From Candidatus Pacearchaeota archaeon (GTDB lineage: Archaea > Nanobdellota > Nanobdellia > Pacearchaeales > GW2011-AR1), in NCBI GenBank assembly GCA_002687255.1, contig NYZR01000004.1, positions 1 through 18,999 of the forward strand: a stretch of 18,999 nt of DNA, in the 5' to 3' direction. The position numbers and the translations under genes are program-made. Shown here piece by piece: positions 12,378 through 18,982 of this stretch (its first letter is position 1; every line of letters starts with the position of its first letter). The notes beneath the pieces were generated by a model. That model did not search any database. It worked only from the letters and a program-made list of their open reading frames with translations, and was not told where the DNA came from.

Positions 12378-14648
12378 TCAGAACTTCTTCCCTTTTTTCA
12401 CAGCCCAATCCTTCCACCCCTCAAAAACCCGATCCCCTTCAGGCAAACCAACCTCTTCCTGAATCTCAGAACTAATCCTATGGAAAGCCCCATTCGCCAA
12501 GGTATGAAACTCAGCCTCAAGCAACGCAGGCTTCTTCAATCTCTTCGATAATTCCAAAAGCTCCTGCTGCACTTTCCCTCTCAACAAAATATTATCATAA
12601 ACCGCATCCCAGTTCCCCGCCCACCCCTTAACCTTCCCCGCAATATTCTTAATAATCTCACTCTCCCCGTTAATCAACGCATCGCTCGGCTCCAACTCAT
12701 CCTTCTCCACGTTATAACTCACAAGGTCAACAAAGCCCCCTTCATCCAAAGGATCCTTCGTCCAATGCTTCCGCACCTCTGTCAAACTAACAAGTCTCTT
12801 TTGTGCATGCAACCCGTCAGCGGTCTTAATCGGATTCGCCACCGCAATCAAATCTGTCGCCTTGAAAGAAGTCGCAGGCACACCAAGATCGTTAACAACC
12901 CTATCGAACACCCCGTAAGGACTATCTCCATGAATCGTCCCCGCAACCACATTCGCCAACGCACCAACACGCATCGCCTCATACAAAGCCTTCGCCTCAT
13001 CACTCCGCACTTCACCAACAATCAACGCACTATCTCCAAGACGCAACGAAGTCCGTATCCCTTCAGAGGCCTCAACTTCAGTAGTCCCCTGAACTAACGC
13101 AGATCGAACTTTCATCTGCAAAATATCATACCCCAGCTCTCGCATCGCCTCCACAGGAAGTTCTAACGTATCTTCCACCACAAGAATCCGATACTTCTGC
13201 ATGATCTCCAACAACAAGCTCCCAAGTAAAGACGTCTTCCCACTCGATCGAGTTCCCGCAACAAGAATGGTTCGAGATCCATCAATCATAAAACTCAACA
13301 GCCCTGCAGAAAACGAATTCAACATCTTCTTCTCGATAAACAACGGCAACGTCCACGGCCGATCCCGGTGTCTCCTCAACGCATACGCCAACCCACTCGG
13401 CGAAAGAGGTGCTGTAACAGCAGCCACTCTAGCTCGAATCTTCCCGAATGACAAATCAGTATCCAGCACAGGATGAGCCTCGTCCAACGGCCGCCCACTC
13501 TGCAATCGCAACTTCGCCGCCCACGAATCCGCATCCTCATATCCTGGAACAATATTCGTCACGCACTCATCAAACTCCTGATGCCGAATAAACACAGGGT
13601 TCTGCGCAATAGGTGCATTCAACACCACGTCCTGAATCTTCTCATCCAACAATAACACCTCCAACAAACCAAATCCAATCGTATGCCGAACCAAAATCCG
13701 AGCCAACCGCTGCAAATCAACATAGCTCAACCCAATATTTTTATTCCGAGCCAACTCCGCCAACAAATCCCGCCCGATCTGAAAAAACACTCGCCGAGTC
13801 CTCTCAGGATCTGTGAACTCATCCGCCTGCGGCCGATGCTGCACCAACACTCCCCGAGCAAGATGCAACAACTCATGATGCTCTTGCTTCAACGTATACT
13901 CCGGAGGCAACACATGATACACAAACTTCGCCTGATCCTTCTGCTTCATAATCGTCACAGGAATCTTCTCCTCATCCATCGTCAGCTCATACTGTGAAAC
14001 AAGCGTCGCATCCTCAGGCAACCCAGCAACAAGACGAGTAAACGTAAAATTCGGCAACACATCCGGCCTAAGAACAAGCTGATACGCCTTCATCCTCTCC
14101 ATCCCGGTATACTTCTGTCCCGACAAAACCTGTATCAACTTAGTCTCCTCCAACAATCCCCGTATCCGTTCCAACAACCGAACATACGCCTTCAATCCGC
14201 CAGTATTCACCACTGCCCCCGTCTCCAACTGCTCCCGGGCCTGCCGCAACCGCTGCTTCGTCCCCTCATAACACCCCAAAGGATCCTGCCGCAACAACGT
14301 CATCAGTGTCGTCAAATCCGCATGCACCTCGGGAACATTCCCATATCTCTCCATCTGCGAAGGAGACAAAATATTCTCCTGCTTCACCAAATAATTCAAC
14401 AACCGGGCAATCTCTGCCAACATCTGCACCTGCTCATGAGCATAATGATACGTCCGCTGCTGCACAAACACCAAACTACTGACTTCAGGATGCTCCGCAA
14501 GCGTGTCAATCGTCCGAGCCATCACCTCGGGATGCTCAGCAAGAGAAGGCACAAACGGAGCCTGCAAGTAATTCACATACAACACATCTTCTCCACCCTT
14601 CCGCTCAACCTCAACCGCATACAAAGCAGCCCCCTTTTTGAACACCAT
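12378..14648 (-). CDS. Type II/IV secretion-pilus ATPase (PilB/TadA/FlaI/VirB11 superfamily), 756 aa
   Basis: The hexameric cytoplasmic motor for pilus assembly. A long N-terminal region of about 330 residues has helical and heptad-rich parts and no assigned motif. The conserved motor follows: Walker A GTRSSGKTS (about residue 464-472), an Asp/Walker B-like stretch RILVVEDTLELP (about 486-497), GEVRSDEA, and the His-box GTIHGDSPYGVFDRVVND (about 566-583). At about 750 residues it is longer than FlaI (about 550), the extra length lying at the N terminus. ATG 14648 overlaps the stop of the 70-aa gene by one base (TGATG), with GGAG nine bases upstream; a GTG one codon earlier is possible. It is co-transcribed with that small membrane gene, and the platform protein is encoded nearby on the other strand. 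Confidence 0.88.
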   Translation of the reverse strand: MVFKKGAALYAVEVERKGGEDVLYVNYLQAPFVPSLAEHPEVMARTIDTLAEHPEVSSLVFVQQRTYHYAHEQVQMLAEIARLLNYLVKQENILSPSQMERYGNVPEVHADLTTLMTLLRQDPLGCYEGTKQRLRQAREQLETGAVVNTGGLKAYVRLLERIRGLLEETKLIQVLSGQKYTGMERMKAYQLVLRPDVLPNFTFTRLVAGLPEDATLVSQYELTMDEEKIPVTIMKQKDQAKFVYHVLPPEYTLKQEHHELLHLARGVLVQHRPQADEFTDPERTRRVFFQIGRDLLAELARNKNIGLSYVDLQRLARILVRHTIGFGLLEVLLLDEKIQDVVLNAPIAQNPVFIRHQEFDECVTNIVPGYEDADSWAAKLRLQSGRPLDEAHPVLDTDLSFGKIRARVAAVTAPLSPSGLAYALRRHRDRPWTLPLFIEKKMLNSFSAGLLSFMIDGSRTILVAGTRSSGKTSLLGSLLLEIMQKYRILVVEDTLELPVEAMRELGYDILQMKVRSALVQGTTEVEASEGIRTSLRLGDSALIVGEVRSDEAKALYEAMRVGALANVVAGTIHGDSPYGVFDRVVNDLGVPATSFKATDLIAVANPIKTADGLHAQKRLVSLTEVRKHWTKDPLDEGGFVDLVSYNVEKDELEPSDALINGESEIIKNIAGKVKGWAGNWDAVYDNILLRGKVQQELLELSKRLKKPALLEAEFHTLANGAFHRISSEIQEEVGLPEGDRVFEGWKDWAVKKGKKF

Positions 14649-14860
14649 CACTCACGTCTCCGGATCCGATTTCTTTCATCAAGGACTAACTGCCGCTCAT
14701 ACAAAACCCTCTCAGCCTGCAACCTCGTTTGAGTCCCCCGAATAGTTTCCAAGAGCAAATCTTTATCCACCTCAATTGAATAGACAAGAGTCAAAAAAGC
14801 TCCGACAAGAACAGCCCTAGGAAAAACACAATCACGGAAAAAACCAACATAGTCCCTCAT
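14648..14860 (-). CDS. Small membrane/coiled-coil protein upstream of the ATPase, 70 aa
   Basis: Unrecognised. One hydrophobic segment (about residues 12-28, CVFPRAVLVGAFLTLVYS) is followed by a charged helix with heptad character (about 33-70) ending RNRIRRRE. It starts at ATG 14860 with a TATA box 25 bp upstream, and its stop codon overlaps the ATPase start, so the two are made together. This arrangement, one membrane helix with a cytoplasmic coiled coil, would suit a tether or adaptor for the motor, but that is inference from context alone. Confidence 0.65.
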   Translation of the reverse strand: MRDYVGFFRDCVFPRAVLVGAFLTLVYSIEVDKDLLLETIRGTQTRLQAERVLYERQLVLDERNRIRRRE

Positions 14861-14881
14861 GCCTGACCAAAGTCTCCTCTC

Positions 14882-14889
14882 CTTTTATG
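14882..14889 (-). promoter_or_regulatory. TATA-like box for the 70-aa gene and ATPase
   Basis: The minus strand reads CATAAAAG, centred 25 bp before ATG 14860. It is divergent from the box serving the coiled-coil pair on the plus strand, so both halves may share control. Confidence 0.6.
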
Positions 14890-14915
14890 CCTTTCCCCAA
14901 GGCAAAACATTAAAA

Positions 14916-14923
14916 ACTAAATA
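14916..14923 (+). promoter_or_regulatory. TATA-like box for the coiled-coil pair
   Basis: ACTAAATA, centred 27 bp before ATG 14947; CATTAAAAAC at 14908-14917 is an alternative that would leave a short leader. Neither is strong. Confidence 0.45.
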
Positions 14924-14946
14924 CACCTCTCCCAATCAACAAAAAG

Positions 14947-15333
14947 ATGGCTGACCCACAAACAGAAAACCAAGAGCAAGACGCACCTGCCGAAGCTCCT
15001 TCCGAAGAAGCACCCCAAGAAGACCTCTACGCAATGTCCGAGCAACAAGACCAAGGAGCTTACCAAGATGATACTCTCCTCCGCTTGAGAGACCTCGAAG
15101 ACCAACAACGCATCCTCAAAGATCGGATCGTCCTCGTGGGCGAAACATTGATAGAAGAACGCTCCCGTAATGTCACAGACATCCAACACATGAAAAAAAA
15201 CCTGTTAGAAGTCAAGGAAGAAAACGACCGTATGCGCTCCGTTTTACAAAGGATCACAGAACTCCTCCCAAGCCTCAGCAGAAAGGAGGAACTTTCCATT
15301 GTCCAGCGTCAACTAGACATTGTCAGGAATTAA
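14947..15333 (+). CDS. Coiled-coil protein, 128 aa
   Basis: Unrecognised soluble protein. An acidic Gln/Glu/Ala/Pro-rich N terminus (about residues 1-42) is followed by a long predicted coiled coil (about 43-112, with TLLRLRDLEDQQRILKDRIV) and a short helical end. No membrane segment or catalytic motif is seen. It is divergent from the ATPase unit and lies one base before a second coiled-coil gene (TAAcATG). By position it is comparable to the coiled-coil accessory genes beside archaellum motors (FlaC/D/E), but sequence similarity cannot be claimed by eye. Confidence 0.7.
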   Translation: MADPQTENQEQDAPAEAPSEEAPQEDLYAMSEQQDQGAYQDDTLLRLRDLEDQQRILKDRIVLVGETLIEERSRNVTDIQHMKKNLLEVKEENDRMRSVLQRITELLPSLSRKEELSIVQRQLDIVRN

Positions 15334-15334
15334 C

Positions 15335-16225
15335 ATGCCAGAACCAGCACAACCACAAGCAGGAGAACAAGAACAAATCAAAGCAGCGGTGACCGGCACA
15401 GATCCGAACGCACCGCAAGACAACACTAATCCGGAAGGAACGGCCTTAGGGGACGGTCAACTCAACCTCGGAGCTACGCCACCACCAGGAATGCCTGGGG
15501 CAGGGCCTGCAGCACCCATTGGCTTATCACCAGATCCAACGCAACCGCCAGCCCCTGGAGTTCCAGGAGCCCAAGATCCACTAGCACCCCTGCCAGGAGC
15601 CGACCCCTCAGCCCAGCCAGGACAAGACCATTCAATCCCGGGAGAGGTAGACTCTGCACAACCACCACTTCCAGGAGCGCCACCAACTCAGGGACAAAAC
15701 CCCTCCGCACCAGGATCACCGCCACAAGAACAAGGACTGCCAGAACTCCACCCGCCAGGCGCACCAACTGAACCGTCCGGATCATCAGTCACAGGAATGC
15801 AACCATCACTCATGGACGGCCCAGAACCAGAAGCACCCCAAGAAGACCCCGGAGCACTGCCAGCCCCAGAACCTGGAGCAGATCCATATGCCCAACCACA
15901 AGGAGCAGAACAAGGATACTATGACCCCTACGCAAGCTCCGGCTCCGACGCCATCTCCGAAGTGGCAGAACAAATCGTCGCAGAAAAACTCGCACCAATC
16001 AGAAGAGCAGTCGAAGATACCCTAGACCATAGAACCGTCGTCGAATCCAAACTCATCCACCTCAACGACCGCCTCAAACGAATCGAAACAATCATCGACG
16101 AACTCCAAATGTCAGTCCTCCAAAAAGTCGGCCAATACGTCACCGACGTCTCCGACCTCAAGAAAGAAATGATAGAAACTCAAAAGTCATTCAAAGCCGT
16201 GCATAAACGCAACCGAAAAAAGTAA
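15335..16225 (+). CDS. Pro/Gly/Ala/Gln-rich protein with C-terminal coiled coil, 296 aa
   Basis: The start MPEPAQPQAGEQ at 15335 is preceded by CAGGA six bases upstream; a short in-frame extension inside the previous gene is unlikely. Residues 1 to about 200 are disordered low complexity dominated by Pro, Gly, Ala and Gln, with collagen-like PGxP and PGA patches but no exact repeat unit. The last 90 residues form a conserved-looking coiled coil (EQIVAEKLAPIRRAVEDTLD, then a run around RLKRIETIIDELQMSVLQKV) with a basic end. There is no signal or membrane segment, so it should be cytoplasmic. The layout suggests a flexible arm with an oligomerising head. It may link the motor to something else, in the way of FlaC/D/E proteins, by context only. 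Confidence 0.75.
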   Translation: MPEPAQPQAGEQEQIKAAVTGTDPNAPQDNTNPEGTALGDGQLNLGATPPPGMPGAGPAAPIGLSPDPTQPPAPGVPGAQDPLAPLPGADPSAQPGQDHSIPGEVDSAQPPLPGAPPTQGQNPSAPGSPPQEQGLPELHPPGAPTEPSGSSVTGMQPSLMDGPEPEAPQEDPGALPAPEPGADPYAQPQGAEQGYYDPYASSGSDAISEVAEQIVAEKLAPIRRAVEDTLDHRTVVESKLIHLNDRLKRIETIIDELQMSVLQKVGQYVTDVSDLKKEMIETQKSFKAVHKRNRKK

Positions 16226-16537
16226 CTAGCGATTGGGAAAAAATACATTTGATCCAGGATTACTCTCCGCGGGGCCAATCCAAATGTTATAATCATCAGC
16301 AGTCAGTCGTTCGCTATCTTCAATAGCCTTCATATGGGGAGCAAGTTGCTGATCAACTTGCATTTGATTCAAAATAAAAACCTCCCGCCGATCACAAGTC
16401 AGTGGAGAAAAATCGGGAAACTCAGAATCATCACAAAGAACCCATTCCATGCGATCAAGCTCCTCCTCAATCTGCTGACGACTCCGCACACCATATTCAC
16501 CAGCCTTATACATCCCACAAAAAACCAAACGAACCAT
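16226..16537 (-). CDS. Hypothetical protein, 103 aa
   Basis: Not recognised. A soluble, acidic protein without signal or membrane segments, with Cys8, Cys34 and Cys48, a Glu/Asp-rich centre and a Gly/Pro/Asn-rich C terminus (WIGPAESNPGSNVFF). It starts 11 bases after the stop of the upstream membrane gene, with an AGGAA site before the ATG, so it is probably the second gene of that unit. It abuts the convergent coiled-coil gene with no spacer. Composition and length look like a genuine protein, but nothing points to a function. Confidence 0.6.
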   Translation of the reverse strand: MVRLVFCGMYKAGEYGVRSRQQIEEELDRMEWVLCDDSEFPDFSPLTCDRREVFILNQMQVDQQLAPHMKAIEDSERLTADDYNIWIGPAESNPGSNVFFPNR

Positions 16538-16548
16538 TTATCTCTTTC

Positions 16549-17058
16549 CTAACTAGATTTAGTTAATACCCAAGCAGCCAACCCACTCACTACCAACAAG
16601 AAAATCCCTCCAAGCACCTGAGGAGAAATCACCCACTCAACCGCACCACCAACTCCCGGGTTCCCAGAACCATACGCAACGCTTCCGGGCAAGTAAGGCC
16701 CCAACACATGAGAGAACACCTGAATCCCTGCAATGACAAAAACCAGCAACGCAACTACAACAACACCAACTCCCAAACCAGCAGGGAACTCGGCCTTGCC
16801 CTTCACAAAAGCCAACAAAAAGAGTAAAAACAACACAGCAACAGCCAACACCCCAAACCACGCCCCAATCGCCACCACATACCTCTGAACCCCTGCAAAT
16901 GACACAAAGAACGAAGCAACAATCAAAGCAATCAACACAGCCACCCAGCCTTGACCGACCAACTCATACTTCATCAACACAGCACCAACCACAAGCGCCA
17001 CTAACAAATACGCCAAGATCGGAGCAAAATACGTCATAAACGACACATCAACAGCCAT
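16549..17058 (-). CDS. Multi-membrane protein, paralog family B (divergent), 169 aa
   Basis: Unrecognised. It has four or five membrane helices with very short loops and a larger Gly-rich exported loop around residues 122-142 (SVAYGSGNPGVGG). The first half (PILAYLLVALVVGAVLMKYE, then a second helix pair) can be laid in register over the proteins at 17097-17624 and 17820-18344 without gaps of note, although identity is low. ATG 17058 is chosen because a TATA box lies about 25 bp upstream; five further in-frame codons extend past it. Two or three neighbours of the same design suggest duplication within this locus. Confidence 0.7.
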   Translation of the reverse strand: MAVDVSFMTYFAPILAYLLVALVVGAVLMKYELVGQGWVAVLIALIVASFFVSFAGVQRYVVAIGAWFGVLAVAVLFLLFLLAFVKGKAEFPAGLGVGVVVVALLVFVIAGIQVFSHVLGPYLPGSVAYGSGNPGVGGAVEWVISPQVLGGIFLLVVSGLAAWVLTKSS

Positions 17059-17077
17059 GAAAACAAGCCCCAAATAA

Positions 17078-17085
17078 CCTTTAAA
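17078..17085 (-). promoter_or_regulatory. TATA-like box for the 169-aa gene
   Basis: The minus strand reads TTTAAAGG, centred about 25 bp before ATG 17058, in the 38-base gap after the preceding gene. Confidence 0.6.
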
Positions 17086-17096
17086 AAACTACCGAA

Positions 17097-17624
17097 TCAA
17101 TCGTCAGAGAACAACGACCCCAACTTTTCAAACTTCGTCTTATCCTTCTTATCACCGCTCGTCGCACTAATCGCTACGATCACTCCGATAATCAACGCAG
17201 CCAACACCAGCCAAGCAATCAGATCACCCCCATAAGAACCACTAAACCACCCAAGCTGTCCCCCAAGCTGACCGAGAATAATCAAGAAGATCACAACCCC
17301 AACCCCCATCAGAATAAAGCCCCAAATAAACTGAGACTTATCGGGAACGAACAAACCGATCAACACCAGTAAAGCCAGCAAGATCACCAACCCGACACCA
17401 AGCCGAGGAGAAATAACTGCAAGAACATCTCCCAAAAGATGAGTGCGAATAGCCAACAACCCCAACACCACAGCAATAATAACTTGAACACCCTTCTGCT
17501 TACTAAACAACTTCATCTTATCAAGAATGCCGAAGACAACCGCAAAAATTAACAAGAACGGCAAGATATGACTAAACAAACCAATATCAGCCCACTGATA
17601 AATAAGACTCTCAAAGCTCACCAT
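17097..17624 (-). CDS. Multi-membrane protein, paralog family B, 175 aa
   Basis: Unrecognised. Helices lie at about residues 18-33, 45-62, 71-93, 102-120 and 133-153, followed by a charged, Lys/Asp-rich cytoplasmic tail. HILPFLLIFAVVFGILDKMK and LGVGLVILLALLVLIGLF recur almost unchanged in the protein at 17820-18344 (VILPFLLVFTVTFAILQKSK and LGVGLVILLVLMVLLGFL). The loop KQKG between the first two helices is also kept. ATG 17624 is supported by a TATA box 25 bp upstream. No catalytic residues or channel signature are visible. Such tandem membrane proteins seem frequent in DPANN genomes from memory; no function is known to me. Confidence 0.75.
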   Translation of the reverse strand: MVSFESLIYQWADIGLFSHILPFLLIFAVVFGILDKMKLFSKQKGVQVIIAVVLGLLAIRTHLLGDVLAVISPRLGVGLVILLALLVLIGLFVPDKSQFIWGFILMGVGVVIFLIILGQLGGQLGWFSGSYGGDLIAWLVLAALIIGVIVAISATSGDKKDKTKFEKLGSLFSDD

Positions 17625-17645
17625 CTCCTAAAGACCCTCCCCTCC

Positions 17646-17653
17646 TTTAAATA
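17646..17653 (-). promoter_or_regulatory. TATA box for the 175-aa gene
   Basis: The minus strand reads TATTTAAA, centred 25 bp before ATG 17624; leaderless spacing. Confidence 0.7.
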
Positions 17654-17666
17654 TCTTTCCCACTTC

Positions 17667-17716
17667 ATTGACATTTGGGTGGATACCCCGCAGCTTGCTG
17701 CGATCCAAATGTCAAT
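17667..17716. repeat. Nested inverted repeat with CGCAGC-TT-GCTGCG core
   Basis: Outer arms ATTGACATTTGG and CCAAATGTCAAT, 12 bp and perfect. Inside lies the perfect hairpin CGCAGC-TT-GCTGCG (17689-17702). The 20-base core starting ATACCCCGCAG (17683-17702) occurs again exactly at 17745-17764. The element fills the spacer between the two family B genes, upstream of the promoter at 17646. Confidence 0.85.
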
Positions 17717-17720
17717 TAGT

Positions 17721-17804
17721 TGATCCCGTCTCGAACCGAGCGTAATACCCCGCAGCTTGCTGCGTTGTGAGCGAAGCGAACTGGGATAGCGAGGTTAGGG
17801 ATCA
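17721..17804. repeat. Second structured repeat element
   Basis: Outer arms TGATCCC and GGGATCA (7 bp, perfect) enclose the second exact copy of the 20-base core (17745-17764), a small hairpin CTCG-AAC-CGAG (17730-17740), and a GCGAAGCGAAC-rich stretch. It lies directly after the first element and ends 16 bases before the stop codon of the next gene. It could be a mobile palindromic repeat or part of a structured RNA. Confidence 0.75.
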
Positions 17805-17819
17805 GGTTTATTAACCAAA

Positions 17820-18344
17820 CTAATCCTTCTTCTTCTCTTCTTTCTTCTCTCCGCCTTTGCCACCACCGGCCAATACCACAACAATTGCAGCAATCACTAC
17901 AATCACAAAGACTACATTAGTAGCAATAGCAGACCCATCGGTATCTACTGTAAAGATCCAGTCAAAAATCCAATCCCACGCCCCCGTAACATACAACACC
18001 ACAACAACCACCGCCACAAGAATAAAGATGCTTAATCCCTTACTCCACCGATCAGACAACTTAAACTCGCCCTCCTTAGCCAAGAATCCAAGCAACACCA
18101 TCAACACCAGCAAGATCACCAACCCGACACCCAAGAACGCCGTCAACTGAATAATAATCCCCACAGCATTTCCGAACGCAATCAAGATTAATCCAACAGC
18201 CAAAGCCACAAGCGCATCCGCCTGCTTCTTCCCATCACCCAGCACCTTCGACTTCTGCAAGATCGCAAACGTCACCGTAAATACCAGCAAGAACGGCAAA
18301 ATCACCTCAACAAACAATGGGCTTGACAAAATCGTTGGCGCCAT
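17820..18344 (-). CDS. Multi-membrane protein, paralog family B, 174 aa
   Basis: Unrecognised, clearly paralogous to 17097-17624 over the first 100 residues, including the near-identical LGVGLVILL helix. It has five predicted helices (about residues 12-30, 45-61, 68-90, 105-122 and 141-163), an exported acidic loop (FTVDTDGSAIA) and a tail of Gly and alternating Lys/Glu (GGEKKEEKKKD). ATG 18344 is chosen because a TATA box is centred 25 bp upstream; five earlier in-frame codons would lie between box and start. The TATA box sits in the arm of an inverted repeat, unlike its paralog, so its control may differ. Confidence 0.75.
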   Translation of the reverse strand: MAPTILSSPLFVEVILPFLLVFTVTFAILQKSKVLGDGKKQADALVALAVGLILIAFGNAVGIIIQLTAFLGVGLVILLVLMVLLGFLAKEGEFKLSDRWSKGLSIFILVAVVVVVLYVTGAWDWIFDWIFTVDTDGSAIATNVVFVIVVIAAIVVVLAGGGKGGEKKEEKKKD

Positions 18345-18365
18345 ACTCAAGAGGAACAAAAGAAC

Positions 18366-18373
18366 TATTTAAA
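18366..18373 (-). promoter_or_regulatory. TATA box for the 174-aa gene
   Basis: The minus strand reads TTTAAATA, centred 25 bp before ATG 18344. Its upstream half overlaps the inverted repeat at 18369-18393. Confidence 0.7.
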
Positions 18374-18393
18374 AGTTGCTCTTCAACTTTTAA
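18369..18393. repeat. Inverted repeat overlapping a TATA box
   Basis: Arms TTAAAAGTTG and CAACTTTTAA, 10 bp and perfect, with a CTCTT spacer. It overlaps the TATA box and covers the BRE side of the promoter for the 174-aa gene. It could be an operator, or the end signal of the PRC-barrel transcript coming from the right. Confidence 0.75.
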
Positions 18394-18396
18394 GCC

Positions 18397-18416
18397 CGAG
18401 AATTTTTAAATTCTCG
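18397..18416. repeat. Short-loop palindrome
   Basis: Arms CGAGAATTT and AAATTCTCG, 9 bp and perfect, with a TT spacer, the same build as the palindromes at 8661 and 17689. It lies 30 bases beyond the stop codon of the PRC-barrel gene and may help end or protect its transcript. Confidence 0.75.
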
Positions 18417-18445
18417 TTGTTTAAAGCTTATGACAATCTACTCTC

Positions 18446-18757
18446 CTAAACCAAATCAACCACATCAGGACTCGCATCTTCAGACATAACAGCCTCCGCA
18501 GTCATCCCTGGCTCCGACACAGGCAAAGAAGCCTTATTCACAATCACCACATCACCAATCGCCCGAACGAACTGATGAGGAATAATCACGCCACGGGCGC
18601 CGCCAAGCATGCTCATAAAACCGGAACCGATCCGAATCCTCCAACCATCAACCTTATTCTCCGTCACATTCACTTCCTCAACCTGCCCAAAGAAATCCCC
18701 TTCACTCGTGTAGACCTGCTTCCCCAAAATATCACCGACCCGTTTAATCCGTAACAT
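18446..18757 (-). CDS. PRC-barrel domain protein, 103 aa
   Basis: Residues 1 to about 75 form a small beta-barrel of the PRC type: KRVGDILGKQVYTSEGDFFG, then a strand reading VEEVNVTENKVDGWRIRI, and GVIIPHQFVRAIGDVVIVNK. The acidic C-terminal tail (about 80-103) is disordered. Length and layout match the stand-alone archaeal PRC-barrel proteins. Members bind RNA-processing factors or, in haloarchaea, the cell-division proteins around SepF and FtsZ (CdpB); which applies here cannot be read from sequence. No leaderless-type TATA box precedes the ATG. Instead there is a large inverted repeat, with the nearest good TATA box about 80 bp upstream, so this gene seems to have a structured leader, unlike most others in the window. 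Confidence 0.8.
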   Translation of the reverse strand: MLRIKRVGDILGKQVYTSEGDFFGQVEEVNVTENKVDGWRIRIGSGFMSMLGGARGVIIPHQFVRAIGDVVIVNKASLPVSEPGMTAEAVMSEDASPDVVDLV

Positions 18758-18784
18758 ATTACAACATGCTCCTGATGTTGTAAT
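18758..18784 (-). promoter_or_regulatory. Inverted repeat immediately before the PRC-barrel start, with Shine-Dalgarno in its loop
   Basis: Arms ATTACAACAT and ATGTTGTAAT, 10 bp and perfect, directly next to the ATG at 18757. On the minus strand the loop reads CAGGAGC, holding AGGAG about 11-12 bases before the ATG. As RNA this would be a hairpin presenting or hiding the ribosome site. As DNA it is a 27-bp dyad typical of a dimeric regulator. Confidence 0.7.
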
Positions 18785-18834
18785 GTCTGGAAATACGAAG
18801 TGTTTTCAACATAAATCAGAAGCACACATCTAAG

Positions 18835-18842
18835 TATTTATA
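18835..18842 (-). promoter_or_regulatory. Palindromic TATA box, PRC-barrel promoter, possibly two-way
   Basis: TATTTATA within the near-palindrome AAGTATTTATACTT (18833-18846). Read leftward it would start the PRC-barrel transcript around 18813 with a leader of about 55 bases. Read rightward it would start a transcript near 18865 into the structured repeats, where no open frame is visible. Confidence 0.5.
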
Positions 18843-18911
18843 CTTTCTGGTCGTCGAACATAATTGTCCACAGGAACACGATCGCAAAGAAACATCACAC
18901 AAATCAAAAAA

Positions 18912-18982
18912 ACGATGCGCCACCCAGACCTGAAGGTCTGGGTTTGACGGCGCTCGTTTCATCAAAGACCAAAGGTCTTTGA
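18912..18982. repeat. Pair of strong hairpins in the right-end spacer
   Basis: First element: outer arms ACGATGCGCC and GGCGCTCGT (9 pairs, one bulge) around CCCAGACC-TGAA-GGTCTGGG (18923-18942, 8 bp perfect). Second: TCAAAGACC-AAA-GGTCTTTGA (18962-18982, 9 bp perfect). Directly after them CCCCGCAG starts at 18985, as in the core repeat at 17683, and is cut by the window edge. No gene is visible between 18785 and the end. Confidence 0.8.

Noticed and set aside
15335..15940. Tandem peptide repeat or collagen-like domain
   Set aside because: The Pro/Gly/Ala/Gln segment has PGA and PGxP patches but no fixed period; low complexity only.
17683..17764. CRISPR array from the repeated 20-base unit
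   Set aside because: Only two exact copies, each palindromic and inside different inverted arms, with no regular repeat-spacer pattern and no cas genes.
18912..18982. tRNA or other known structured RNA
   Set aside because: No cloverleaf, anticodon arm or T-loop consensus; just separate hairpins.
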